Of a DNA stretch of 64,000 bases, positions 1-10,658 are shown in pieces (the first letter of the stretch is position 1; the number at the start of each line of letters is the position of its first letter). The DNA comes from Trachythela sp. YZ-2020 (Eukaryota > Cnidaria > Anthozoa > Malacalcyonacea > Clavulariidae): positions 434,001 to 498,000 of the forward strand of contig JADLSH010000133.1 of NCBI GenBank assembly GCA_016169945.1, written 5' to 3'. The position numbers and the translations under genes are program-made. Below the pieces are notes generated by a model, which searched no databases, was not told the DNA's origin, and worked only from the letters and a program-made list of their open reading frames with translations.

Positions 1-1515
1 CGCGGTGTGGGGAAAAATTTAACGCAAGTTGTAACACTGACCGCCCTGCACCCAGGTGGATGTGAATGTACCCATTTAAGCAATAGCCAACAAGGCAACT
101 CGAAACCGTCGGAATTCTTCTAGCAATGAACATCGAACAGTTTCCTGGGTTTCAAGTTACATGTATTATAGGGGAAAATTTTACCTAGTGGCAGACCCTC
201 CTGAATTTACGGGGAGACTCCCGATTATAACACATTTTTCCCGCTGTCCATTTTTAGAAGTCCATAAATTGAATTAAATCTTTAATCTTTAACTCTCCAT
301 TTTTATATGAATCTCACTTGTAGGAATATTGTCTACATATTTAGCCTGAAATTAGCAAAATTATAAGAATATTATTCACAGACACTGGAATTTTTCAAAA
401 TCCTTACAATGGAAATACTAGGGATACCTAGTTGGAAATGGTATGAAAATGACAATTATAATGGAAATTAATTATACAAATTCCATACTAATCGTAATTT
501 TCATACTATGAAAACACTATGGATGGATACAATATGGAAAAGCTAGTGCATTTCCATATTATTAGTCCATAAATACATAGTATGGATTTCAAAATTTGTT
601 ACCACTGGGAAACATTAAAATGGAAATTATAGGTTACGCTTTCACCATGCAGGGTTTGTTCGGGGTGCGTTTGTCTTTTAGAGCGATAACTAAAAAAATG
701 TCAAATATTTTAACACGAAAATTTGTGGAGCTAACGGCCATAGGCCAAGGACAATCCGATTAAAGTTTAGTTCAATTTGAATTAAAATTGGATGAGAAAT
801 TTAGAAAAATTGCATGAACTAGTAGATGTAAGCGTTCTCTGACCAAATATTAAAAGTTATTTATGATATTTCGGTTGCTCGTCTGTAGCCTTCAATGGAT
901 AGATGACAAATGAAGACAAAAACAAAGTTAGTTGCCCCCGCAGGGTTTTGACCCAAGAGGGACAAAACCCGAGAAGGCATATATTGAAGTCCCCGTACGA
1001 TATATGATATCGTGTGTATATTGGGTATATATAATACGAACAAATTCTCAGTTTTTCAGCTTAAAGGTAGGTTACAGTCGATTCTGCGCATGCGCGGGCT
1101 GTGTTTACATTTTTTGTTTTTGTTTTGAACCACATTGACTATATAACATGAAGTATATAGCAGGTGTTCGGAACACGATTCAGTACATTCGACATAATTT
1201 GCGACGTAAGGAGTGCAATGTTTCACAATTTGTACTGCACTGAATTTTTTCTACACTTTTAAATCTTTATACGACTTTTAATTGAAAAATCGTGAATAAA
1301 GAGGCCGCTTTCAACCTTGTGTGGTCAGCTAGATCAAAAGGCAACAGCCAGAGCGGCGAAATCCCGAAAGTGCGAGTTCGATCATTGAATGATAAATATT
1401 TGTGTTTACTTTTGGAATTTAATGACTTGGAAGTGTTATAAATGTGTATAATCATGAAAATATTTCATGCGGTATCTCTCGTTCGAAACATGTTGCCAGA
1501 GGTGTTGTTGCAGTC

Positions 1516-2726
1516 ATGGCAGAAGTACTCGAAGAAAGCCTCTCGCTTGACGAATTCGAAACAAGTGTGATCGAAAGTGTTGCTGCAGTGCCCAATGTAG
1601 ACAACAATATCACTACATGTTCTTGTCGCGACGCCTATCTTCGCGAAAAAGGGCGGAATTATTGTCCGTGTAAAAGCGTAAACAGCTTTTGTTCTAGCGC
1701 GTGCCATGGAGACGATTTTGGATGCTGCATGAACAACAGAAGGGCCCAAGACAGTGACAGTGAAGACACAGTAAGTATTCAAATCTTTTGTGTATATTAT
1801 ATACAAAAATTATGTATGATTTGCAATTATCGCCTGGAAATATCTGAAATATGTAACTCACTGATGTCACCCTCAGATCAATAGAAGAATAAAATACTTA
1901 TTTTTTTTCTTTGCATTAATATAAGAACAGTTTTATTCACTTTCACACTATACTTTTTTAGGATTCTGATTTCTCAATGCAAGAACTGGAAAGCGAGGTA
2001 GAGGAGGAGTTGATAGAAAGTGAAGAGATAGGAGAGGACGTGGCAGAGGAAGAGCTAGAATTCGTGCTAGGGGAAGAGGTAGAGCGAGAGGTCAAACAAG
2101 AGGAGGGCGTGGAAGAGGTGGTCGTGGAAGAGGAGGTCGTGTAAGAGGAGGTCGTGTAAGAGGAGGTCGTGGAAGAGGAAGTCGTGGAACTGGAAGGGGG
2201 CGTTTAAATGAAGAGCCAGATGCTGCTGAAAATCAAGCCAACCATGAACAGCAGTTGGTGGTAAGAAAACTATATGTCGGCTTTTATTATATTTATATAA
2301 GTTGAGTTGGCAGGCACGGATCAACCACAACCACCAAGCCCAGATCCCGACAACGAAACCCCTGAGTGGTGCAATTGTGGCGACTGCATTGTTATGCCAA
2401 CGCAGGATGAGAACAAATGCTGTGCAACAGTAAGACGTCCATGCATTTACAGAACAAATGTATTTAGACAAGTAGTTACTGATGGCAATGTTCTGGAGAT
2501 TGCAATGAGATACAGGGAGGATGTTCTCGTTCTGAACAATGTCAGAGATAATCAAAGTTTTCGCCATGCAGCATATAGACAATATGTACTATGGCAACAT
2601 GGAAGGTTGGGAAGGGGTACCAGAAGGGTTGTTCCAAGCTGCTGTGTTGTTGCCATACGTGCTCGTTACCCTTCACCCAATGGTGTGTACACAGGATATA
2701 TAGGCTTGCACGCTTGTAGATATTAA
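1516..2726 (+). CDS. Transposon-borne Cys-rich / RG-rich / P2X7 C-terminal-like protein (one frameshift)
   Basis: Three exons: 1516-1770 (ATG, donor GTAAGT), 1962-2260 (acceptor TTTTTTAG, donor GTAAGA) and 2307-2726 (acceptor GAG, stop). Exon 1 encodes a cysteine cluster (CSC, CPC, FCSSAC, CC spacing) resembling a CXC-type metal-binding module. Exon 2 has an acidic start, then a long Arg-Gly repeat. Exon 3 has WCNCGDC, a CC pair, an F/AYRQ stretch, GRLGRGTRRVVPSCCV and IRARYP..G.Y.GY. This order of residues is that of the cysteine-rich intracellular (ballast) domain of P2X7 receptors, a zinc-coordinating family also found outside receptors. There is no P2X channel domain or membrane segment. 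Exon 1 ends in phase 0 and exon 3 begins in phase 0, but exon 2 is 299 bases, so one base appears lost in the acidic part. Beyond inferred zinc or nucleic-acid binding, the function is unknown. Confidence 0.65.
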
Positions 2727-3205
2727 GCATATGATCCTTTATTTATGTTCTATTTTGTCTAAAAGCAGACAATTTAACTTGCCTGCATTATGGAATTAGT
2801 AGCCTGTGCACAGTGTACACAGAAATTTTGTTTCCTGTGTATAGACTGCGAATCGACAAACAAAAGATAATTGTTCTGTCACATCTTCATATTATTAGTG
2901 CATAATTTCGGATTTATAGTCTATCGTGTCATATTATTCTATATAATTATTGTTTAGCCTATCACAATTTCCCCCTGATTCTCACCTGATCAGAACAAGT
3001 TATTGTTTGCCGATTCACAGTCAATACAGGTAACAAAATTTATGTATAGACTGTTCACAGGCTATATCGTTAGGGTTTACTTCCATTATTTGCTGGATAT
3101 GGAATTATAAATAAGAGGAGAGCCTTTGTGTTAACAAATTCTTGCATGTGGTTATTAACAAGAAGTTCTAGCAGGCAGTTTTGTTTTTTGTTATTTACTA
3201 GTGGC

Positions 3206-4923
3206 TCAGTTCAATACTAAAAATAGTATGGGAACAATTAACTTATTGGGTTGAGCTGCCCATCTCCCACCAACATGGCCAGACTGACACCCCCAGGATA
3301 CAACAAGACAGGTTCCCCGATACATCTTTCTATAAATCAATGAACGGCCACAATCTGGTCGTTTACAAACACTCCCATGTATAGATGTAATCAATGACAT
3401 AAGAGTGTCTGTAAATACAATACACTTTTCCATCTTTATGGCTTCTTGTAGGGTAACCTCTTCTACGGTAGAGATGTACTCTGATGATGTCGTTGTCTTG
3501 GTTCCTTGGTTCCTTCGCTATTTCCACCTTCAGGCTCATCTCCATCTTCATGCCCATCTCCATCATGCCCATTTATAGTTACATTTAATACGTCCTCTAT
3601 TAACGGTTCATCAAAAGCAGGATCCAATCTAAATTGTGCATTAAGTATGACATTGCATGCATGTACAGTAATACTGTACATACATAAATCATATGGTATA
3701 TAAAGACAAGTTTTTTAAAACATGTACCCAAAAATGGGGAATATTTGCTGTGTGAGAAAGGCTAATTACATTATAGACTAACTCTTTATCAGTTTATGCT
3801 ACTTTAATAATACCCTAACAGCCTCTGTTCAGCAGACACTAACCTGCTCCCTGAGGGTGCCTGTTTAATACAGGTTTGACAACAGACTTTTAAGGGTTGT
3901 GTTGATGGCTTACATATACTTACTGAGGAAAATCATCAGTAGGAGACAGTATGTTTGGTGGCTGGATAGTCAGATCCGATATGTCATCACCAAAGTCATC
4001 ATCACTTTCTCCACTACTTGCAGACATGGTTTCTTCGCCAATAGGATTTTGATCAAATCTGGTAAATTGTAAATACTTCATAATATAAAAATCTTAATAC
4101 TCTATATCATACCGAACAATGCAATTACTTGCTACTAAATCTGCAAGTAAAATCACTAAATCTGCAAGATTGAATTGAGTCTCAAATCAGCTTCTTAATT
4201 GCTTAGGCTAAATTTATTTGCGATAAAAACAAAGCATCATGTGCCAGAAAATGAATGAGACTGGAAAACATGCGTATAATGGGTAGACAATATTACACAA
4301 TAAGCTCACATGTTAATATTTAGATTCTCACTTATCATAGTACTTTATTTATTTATTTTTGTAGCTAGCCTGCAAGCCACAAAAGCTTGCCACAGAAATA
4401 AATAAACAACACAAAATTTGACATAAATTATACAGTATGTATAACAAACTCAAAGATTCAACAACTTCATTACCTGGCGAACACATGCTGCTTTTTGAGC
4501 GTCTTCTAGTAAGGAGAACAAATACAATGTACCCCACATCTTCAGTGCCAGACAATGGCCACATTGTCGTTGTGCTCTCTGTTTGAGTTTCTACGTTGCT
4601 AAAACATTACAGAATACGTAAAAGAAAGTAAATAAAAAGCGTAAAATCATCATAAAAGGTCAAAGGTTTATTTGCATCATTAATATGCTTACCATAACGT
4701 GTTTCTCAATGCGTAATAATCGAGCAGAAACTCTGCGACATGCTGATCGGTTTTGAGGTTGTGATCTTCTTTGAACGCTCTCCACCTCTCGAAAGCATCA
4801 AATAACGACACTTTAGATGCGTCTCTTTTCTTGTCGTATTCTTTTCTAGCCTCAGATCTGCTACGATGGCTTATATTTCAAGGATCTACATCCGAACGTA
4901 CTTGATGTGCCGGAATCAGCCAT
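3206..4923 (-). pseudogene. Decayed transposase-like gene of the TTAA element
   Basis: On the minus strand I can place four exon-like segments with GT/AG ends: 4693-4923 (ATG, but an early in-frame TAG), 4474-4598, 3924-4058 and 3206-3628. The first contains a basic patch then a helical-looking stretch (RWRAFKEDHNLKTDQHVAEF). The third is acidic. The last holds C-x4-C, a G-T-C-L-V-V core, then C-x3-GH and W-A-A-Q-P, a Cys/His layout I associate with N-terminal zinc regions of Kolobok-type transposases. The last exon is split by an apparent 8-base tandem duplication (GGAACCAA twice, near 3508), and the reading frame stops at 3206 before any catalytic domain. Orientation is opposite to the P2X7C-like gene, so the two converge. 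Family assignment is inference. Confidence 0.45.
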
Positions 4924-5249
4924 CACTCCTTCCAATGGCGACAGTCGAATGAATATTGATTATAAGGCGGCCGCGCGTGTGTTTATTATGCTTTAGGACT
5001 GGAAACGTGTTATGATGGTAATATGAGTAGGCTACTCATAACAAACTCACCGCACATGCGCAGAATCGACTGTAACCTACCTTTAAGTTCGCAAATTACA
5101 ATTGGTAATGCAAAAATTATGAACGAAAACACAGGGGAATACTGCTGCGTATATATATATACCAGTCACTGACCTCATAGTACAGTATAATTTCCGTTGC
5201 CGTAGCAGTATATCCACGCTTCTAAATTACAGAAGCTGCTGGTGACGTG

Positions 5250-5510
5250 TCCGTAAAAACGTATCTTCTGATAATGTATCTTGTGATCGAAACGCCAAGA
5301 TTAGTAAGCAATGTATGATCCTTTTCTGCTGAGCTTTATATTTCTTATGTTCTTTCTTTCTCGTTTCAAATGATCTGCCCGTTTACCAATACAGCTCCAG
5401 CCACAATCTTTGCAGTCAATTTTGTATACAACATTCGTTTGTTTCTCATGCGTTGGTCTGAATAATTTATGCATGATTACTTGACTTAATTTTCTGGGGG
5501 ACGTATGCAT
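5250..5510 (-). mobile_element. Penelope-like GIY-YIG fragment, unit A
   Basis: Minus-strand translation at 5301-5510 contains NVVYKIDCKDCGWSCIG followed by a basic helix-like stretch. This resembles the GIY-YIG endonuclease region of Penelope-like retroelements, where a VVYKI-x-C-x2-C...YIG layout is typical. The tyrosine of YIG is replaced by cysteine, and there is no reverse transcriptase alongside. Homologous fragments sit at the same place in units B, C and D, so insertion preceded the tandem duplication. Confidence 0.55.
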
Positions 5511-5599
5511 TCCCTGAGTGCTCTCTAGCTAGTTATGATATAGTGCTTCGAGTTTGATTCTCCCAAGAACCACAGGTTATCTCTGAGTCATCCTGTAAT

Positions 5600-6150
5600 G
5601 ACACTGGCACTGGCCGGACAAAAAAGGAGTGGCCCTTATTGGATCACTATAGGGAGAACAGTTTAGAACTGATAGAACTATTCAGTATAAATAAAGATAT
5701 ATTTAGTTTAGGTTTCCTCCTGTAGCAACACGTGGCCAACAGGCTATATAAGCGCAAGCCTTTACTGGACCTCTATAAGGAGAACATTTTAGAACTTATA
5801 GAGCTATCTTGTATAAATGAAGTTAGTTTAGTTTATAGCGGGTTTCTTCTGTAGTAACACTGGACAAATGAGGGATGGCCCATACTTGACCTCTATGTAT
5901 AGAACAGTTAACTTGATTATTGAATAATGATATTTTTCTTGACTTTTAGCAAAACAATTTAGAACTGACATAAATAAATATTCAATTAGTTTAGTCAGTT
6001 TAGGTTCCTCCAGTAGTAACAATGGGCCAATAAGTGATTACCTTTACTAGATGTCTAGGAAGAGCAGTGTAGAACTGGTGGAGATATCCAGTGCAGATAA
6101 AGTTAGTTTAGTTCATATTCCTCGTGTAGTAATACTAGATCAAAAATTAA
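5600..6150. repeat. About 124-bp satellite monomers, unit A block 1
   Basis: About four degenerate tandem copies. The shared core reads roughly TTTAGAACTGATAGAGCTAT, then CCAGTATAAATAAAGTTAGT, then TTTAGGTTCCTCCTGTAGTA, with starts near 5641, 5767, 5889 and 5945-6055. Another monomer lies at 6640-6770. Related blocks occupy 12480-13000 and 15119-15370 (B), 23488-23760 and 24300-24460 (C) and 29330-29436 (D). No coding content. Every unit has insertion or deletion differences at or beside these monomers. Confidence 0.8.
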
Positions 6151-7546
6151 GGGATGGTGTTGTATCGCCCTCTACTGAGATGAAATTAGCAGAAGTGTGA
6201 ATGGATATTTCCAAAATCAATATTGTTTAGTTTTGATACTTAAACTGCAAACATGGTCAACCATAAACAGCTGTGTCGAGAGAATGTAGTCATATTGTGC
6301 AAGACCTATAGCCACACGAAATAACTTTGACAATGCGTGAGGCGTTTTTAGTTCAAAATACACAACCTATACCAAAATAGTCCCGCATATTAAATCATGG
6401 GAATATATTTTGTTGGTTAGAAAAGGAATGTTTAAGCGGTCATTTCCTAATGGCATGTTTTGTTCAAAATTCAAACAAAGAAAGTTAGATAAGCATGGCG
6501 GGAGTGACGTCACGGCAACTTTTTCCCTATTTCCACTGGATAACTCCATCAGTTCCGAACTGTTCTCCTTAGAGTTGTAATAAGGAGGAATCTTTAAAAC
6601 TGGATATCGGATATTGGTCAAGTGTTACTACAGGAGGAAACTAAACTATAATATGAATAGGCTTCTTTCTAGACTTTTAGGGAAAACAGTTTAGAATTAA
6701 CAGGGCTCGGCTATCCGGTATAAGTAAAGTTCGTTTAGTTTAGGTTCCTCCTGTGATAACACTGAATCATCTGCGTGGGAACAAACTATATTATAACAGT
6801 GTCTCTTCTGCAACATGAAGACGAGTACCAACTCACAAGCACCCGGTAGAGCGAAATATCCTCAAGAAAATGACGTCACTTTTCTCTATTGGTTACCTGT
6901 AACCTCTCTATTGACTCTAATAATACCTTTCTATGCAACATTTTTTAAAGATACAACAATTGTTGGTGATTCAAATATTTATTTGTAAATTTAATGAAGA
7001 ATAGCACAAAGAAAAACAGGACTAAACTACTATAAAGTACATAATACAATAAGACCATGCAATACATAAGATCAGAAAATCATTTACTGCTTGACAAACT
7101 AGTTATACAGAACTACACGTCAATCACACTAATCATAACATCAATCATATCTTTTTTCTTCCTTTCTCTTTGGAAACAACGATGGGTCTCAGAATTAGAC
7201 TAAAGTTTTGAAAAACATAAATATCAATCATGGAAACTTGATCATATATAAAAGAAGCAAAGATTATGAAAATCTAACTCGCAGCCTATGGTCGATCGGA
7301 AATGTAGTTGCAAAATATTGGCGAACGTTTAAGGCATGATGCCAAGAAATTTTCCACATATGGTATTTTTCTTTTTAAAATATATTCGCCAGCTCATGTT
7401 TTCGTTTCAAAGTGCAATACATAACAATCGCGGAACAATGATGAAAAATCTATTCATGCTGGTCTTACTGTTATTTGAAGAGGCAATTTTCCTCTTGGTG
7501 TTTAAATTAGTACTGTAGATGGGAGAATCTAAAAGGAAAAAGTAAT
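6151..7546. other. Noncoding stretch downstream of the unit A Kazal gene
   Basis: AT-rich sequence retained in B and C at over 90 percent by eye. It includes the CRE-like palindrome TGACGTCA at about 6507 and again near 6871, and one extra satellite monomer at 6640-6770. I see no gene in it. It would include the 3' untranslated region and downstream flank of the minus-strand gene. Confidence 0.6.
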
Positions 7547-8796
7547 TTACGTACCGCACTCTCCATGATGATCCAGTCTAATTCCTCCGTTACTTTCACA
7601 CAAGGCACCTTTCAACATGCACGGGTTACCATATGTCCTGCCGTCTGTACCACATTGAGGATTGTATTCCAATGTACAAAAATGGGGCACTTTGGTACTA
7701 GAGGAAATAGACAGGTTTTCTTATATCACATGTTTGGGGGAATATAGGTAGTTTTATACTATAGAGAACCACTGGATATTAGTGAGTTTTCCATCTCATT
7801 GTTTCTTTAATAATTGGATGTTCACAATGCTGCCAGTAATTGTTTACAGATTATCAAGAAGATTTATAAATTTTAAGCAAGGAAAAATATAATTATTAAA
7901 CGAATCTATTTAATACCGAAGGTAGAACAATGCACTATCAGTATAAATTCTTCGGGAAAAGTCACAAGCAAAAACAAATTAATTTACATTCACCATGCAA
8001 TTTACTATTTTCCATAACTAATTATCTGATAATATATATTTGTTACACGTGCATGCAATCAATTAAAAATGTGACGTAAAATGTAATATATTAATAGAAA
8101 TTGGATCTGAGTTCCAGATGTTTCCAGTTTTTGTTTAATTAAATTAAAGCTTTATATTATAATGCTTCCAAAATATGTATGAAAGATCGCTATATAGCGA
8201 AAGACTTAGTAGAAACTTAGTCAAAATGCTAATTGTCGCCAAATTCTCAAACATTTAGCAAAATAATTTGACTCACTGCAAGGTCCCTTATGAACAATCC
8301 TGATACGTTCTTTGAATTCACAAGCAACCTCAATCAACACACAATAATTGGGATATGTTACTCCATCTGATCCACATACTGGTGGGAGCCGTATCCTGGG
8401 ACAAGGAACTGCACATTCTGGTTGTTTTTGTAAGAAACAATGAAATAATTAAAGTTATTTTAGATTTAGAAATATTTGAAAGTGTCTGTATAGAGATTGA
8501 ATAGATTTTTTCTATACATGTATATTTCTATTCAACACTGATAAGGGTCGTCGGTTCCTCGGCATAGACGTTGAAGCGCGGTTCACCTCCAAATTATGGC
8601 ATAATTAATCTTTCTGAATGGTGCAGTGTGCATGCAGATATAAGCTGAGGTAGACATGGGTGTTAAAGCGTGATGATGGTCTGAAGAACGCATGCTTGTG
8701 GTGTAATATCGTATTAATAAATTTCTGCTTACCACTTCGGCCAGATACAGAACTTGACAGCAAGTAAACTGTGATAAGTACCAGCAAAGGCAACAT
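7547..8796 (-). pseudogene. Two-domain secreted Kazal inhibitor, unit A (frameshifted)
   Basis: Three exons on the minus strand: 8733-8796 (ATG, 21-residue signal peptide MLPLLVLITVYLLSSSVSG.., donor GTAAGC), 8277-8417 (first Kazal domain) and 7547-7697 (second Kazal domain and stop). Introns are all phase 1, so each Kazal domain is a swappable exon. Domain 1 has the six-cysteine pattern with VCGSDGVTYPNYC. The residue two after Cys2 (P1 position) is Arg, predicting inhibition of trypsin-like proteases. In exon 3 one T/A base is missing from the run after TGCCCC (near 7682) compared with B and C, so the first cysteine pairs with a shifted frame and a stop follows about 27 codons later. The exon is 151 bases instead of 152. 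Either a real pseudogene, or a one-base assembly error in a homopolymer. Confidence 0.8.
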
Positions 8797-9100
8797 ATCT
8801 AAAGAAAAAAATCATCATTAACATCGACAAAGGTGAAGACGGGTGGGTGTTATAAACCATTTTTCTTCCAGCTGAGTGCTAGGTTTAAAATTTGGATGTA
8901 GCCACTCAAACGTGACCGAGTCGAAGGCTAAATACACGCGTAAAAATCTCACATCTTGTAAACAAGATGTCCGTAATAGACTTATAGCAAGCTTCTTAAC
9001 AACTTGTACCAATATAATGTTTTCATTTCATCACGTTGCTACAAAGTTATCACCAAAACTTGTCAAGAAGTTGTTGGAACATCTTGTAACTTGTAGGACC
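8797..9100. promoter_or_regulatory. Upstream region of the unit A Kazal gene
   Basis: The block immediately upstream of the minus-strand ATG. It is almost base-for-base identical to 17352-17655 in unit B, more similar than the coding exons are. It contains short repeats around AACTTGT (about 8995-9095) that are longer in unit C. It presumably contains the promoter and 5' untranslated region. I could not fix a TATA box or initiator with confidence. Confidence 0.4.
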
Positions 9101-9190
9101 ATTCTTAGTTAACCCCACCCTTGACTCAGGGGTAAAGGACAAGCCGCTAACCGCGTATTCTACAGTGCTTGCTATAAAGGAATCCCGTGA
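9100..9190 (-). repeat. SINE-like fragment, unit A
   Basis: On the minus strand this reads GCGGTTAGCGGCTTGTCC then CCCCTGAGTCAAG, resembling the A-box end of a tRNA-derived SINE. The same head is in B (17690-17800), in C with more body (26880-27060), and in an independent fuller copy at 62800-63075. Unit A has lost two short internal pieces relative to B. Confidence 0.45.
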
Positions 9191-9615
9191 ATTTTGCCTG
9201 GCGGGTGTTTGGCAGTTATTTCAAGCGTTACCGCGGGATTTAGATATTTTGATGCGTGAAATCCTGAAATGAAACACTAGCGAAAGTCGGAAAAAATTCA
9301 TAGGTGCATTTTAAGAGCGAATTTTGTGATTTTAATACCAATACGAGATTTTATGAACCAGAATTACGATGAACATTGATAAAATCTTAATTATCGCGCA
9401 TTGGTTATCACAGGAAACACAAGCAGAAAATTTCGGGCGTTTCTTTTCAGTAAGAGCGTCCATAATGCGATATTGTTTTATGTTCGATGTAATCAGCGTC
9501 TTGAAAACTATTGTGAACATTATGTTGTATTTTATTTCAGCTTGAAATTTCTTATTTCTTATATGTGATGGGTGATTTTCGATTGGCATGAATCCTTTGG
9601 GTTCATGGGAGGCCC

Positions 9616-9826
9616 CGCAAAGTAAGTTTGTAAAACTTTGCTTGGCGATAAACATACGTTAAAATACAGAAATATATAAACGAACTTGCGGTGCCAGTGT
9701 GGGCAGAGTGTAACAAATATTCGGACGTTGATTGTTGTGTAAAATTGAATGAAAAATACAATAAGAACTTCGACGTTTCGAGCGAAGGGAAACTTTATTA
9801 AGCTTAGAAAATATTGCAATAAAACT
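9616..9826. mobile_element. Penelope-like terminal fragment shared by units A and B
   Basis: Sequence containing CTTCGACGTTTCGAGCGAAG, a motif I associate with Penelope-like element ends. It is present in A and B (18225-18435) but missing from the aligned place in C (about 27500-27530), where flanking bases join directly. It adds an insertion after A/B separated from C. It translates to a perfectly conserved 86-residue minus-strand ORF in A and B, which I attribute to recent duplication rather than to selection. Confidence 0.45.
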
Positions 9827-9845
9827 AGAAATTATAAGTCGTATA

Positions 9846-10658
9846 CAGTGTACCTATACAAAGAAGATATAAAGATTTATATAAATATATATATTTATAT
9901 AAAGATATAAAGAAGATACAAAGATATAAGAAGATATAAAGATATAAAGCCTTTGTACCTATGATCGAAGATACAAAGTCTGTGGTACAAGCACCAATAA
10001 TGTTAAGGATAGTCTGTATTGTATATAACAGTCTTCTATTTGGTGTCACATGCAGATGTACATCTGTCTAAGCTACAACGGCTACAAAATACAGCAGCAC
10101 GTCTTATCGGTTCTATCCCTAAGCCTGATCACATCACTCCGACTCTCATCAAACTACACTGGCTTCCTGTGCGATTCAGGATCAAGTTCAAAATTGCCAC
10201 GCTTGCTTTTAAATGTATCCATCGGTATGCACCTCTCTATCTTGTCAATCTTTTAAAAGCAAGAAAGACGTCGTGCTATAGTCTAAGATCTAACGAAGGC
10301 ACATTGCTTGAAGACTGTAGCACAAAAACGAAGAAAACACTCGGCGACAGAGCATTCGCAACCTCTGCTCCAAAAATCTGGAACGAATTACCTATGTATA
10401 TAAGAAATCTGGCTAACTTTAGTATTTTTAAGCAATTAGTTAAGACTTATTATTTTAAGGAAGCCTTTAATGTAAATACTTCATGTAACATATAATCTAT
10501 ATAATCTCGTTTATTTTTAGTTAGTTTATATACCTATATAACCATTAAGCATAGAACAATTTTAGTGTAATTATGTTTGTGATGCGCATTTGATCAATAC
10601 ATATACTATAGCATGTTAATATGCGTAATATAGATATTAAATATTATTATTATTATTA
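9846..10658 (+). mobile_element. 5'-truncated CR1/L2-like LINE tail, unit A
   Basis: Insertion absent from unit C, where the flanks (..AAGTCATATA and TACCTGCTTTC..) join. It starts with a GATATAAA-type simple repeat (9866-9950) and carries the C-terminal end of a LINE reverse transcriptase ORF to 10495. Recognisable blocks are LQRLQNTAARLIGSIPK, LIKLHWLPVRFRIKFKI, GDRAFATSAPKIWNELP and IRNLANFSIFK. It ends in an (ATT)n tail. The reverse transcriptase and endonuclease cores are missing. In unit B the same insertion (18458-19267) is nearly identical. Confidence 0.8.

Larger units (their letters stand above)
1065..5082. mobile_element. TTAA-flanked DNA transposon (Kolobok-like) carrying a P2X7C-type gene
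   Basis: Seen: both ends carry the same inverted repeat, starting AGGTAGGTTACAGTCGATTC and matching without error for about 28 bases. TTAA lies at 1061-1064 and again at 5083-5086. The empty site is visible in unit B, where CAGCTTAAGCCCGC (near 11958) has a single TTAA. The 4018-bp insert is therefore a precise transposition into unit A. TTAA duplication is known for piggyBac and Kolobok. The ends lack the usual piggyBac CCY start, so I favour Kolobok by inference. Inside are a plus-strand three-exon gene (1516-2726) and a decayed minus-strand gene (3206-4923). No complete catalytic transposase domain is visible, so this is probably a non-autonomous deletion derivative. Positions 2727-3205 hold nothing I recognise. 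Confidence 0.82.

Noticed and set aside
2067..2582. 171-codon minus-strand ORF with FHDLLLHDLL repeats
   Set aside because: Antisense shadow of the Arg-Gly repeat and the P2X7C-like exon.
1065..5082. piggyBac assignment for the unit A element
   Set aside because: The TTAA duplication fits, but the ends do not begin with the usual piggyBac CCY and no DDD transposase is visible. Kolobok preferred, though not proven.
8876..9112. Plus-strand ORF repeated at 17431-17673
   Set aside because: Lies in the shared upstream tract of the Kazal genes, shows no family resemblance, and is broken in unit C.
9559..9819. 86-codon minus-strand ORF perfectly conserved at 18171-18431
   Set aside because: Conservation is explained by the nearly identical duplicated tract. 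The DNA looks like a Penelope-type end, and unit C lacks it.
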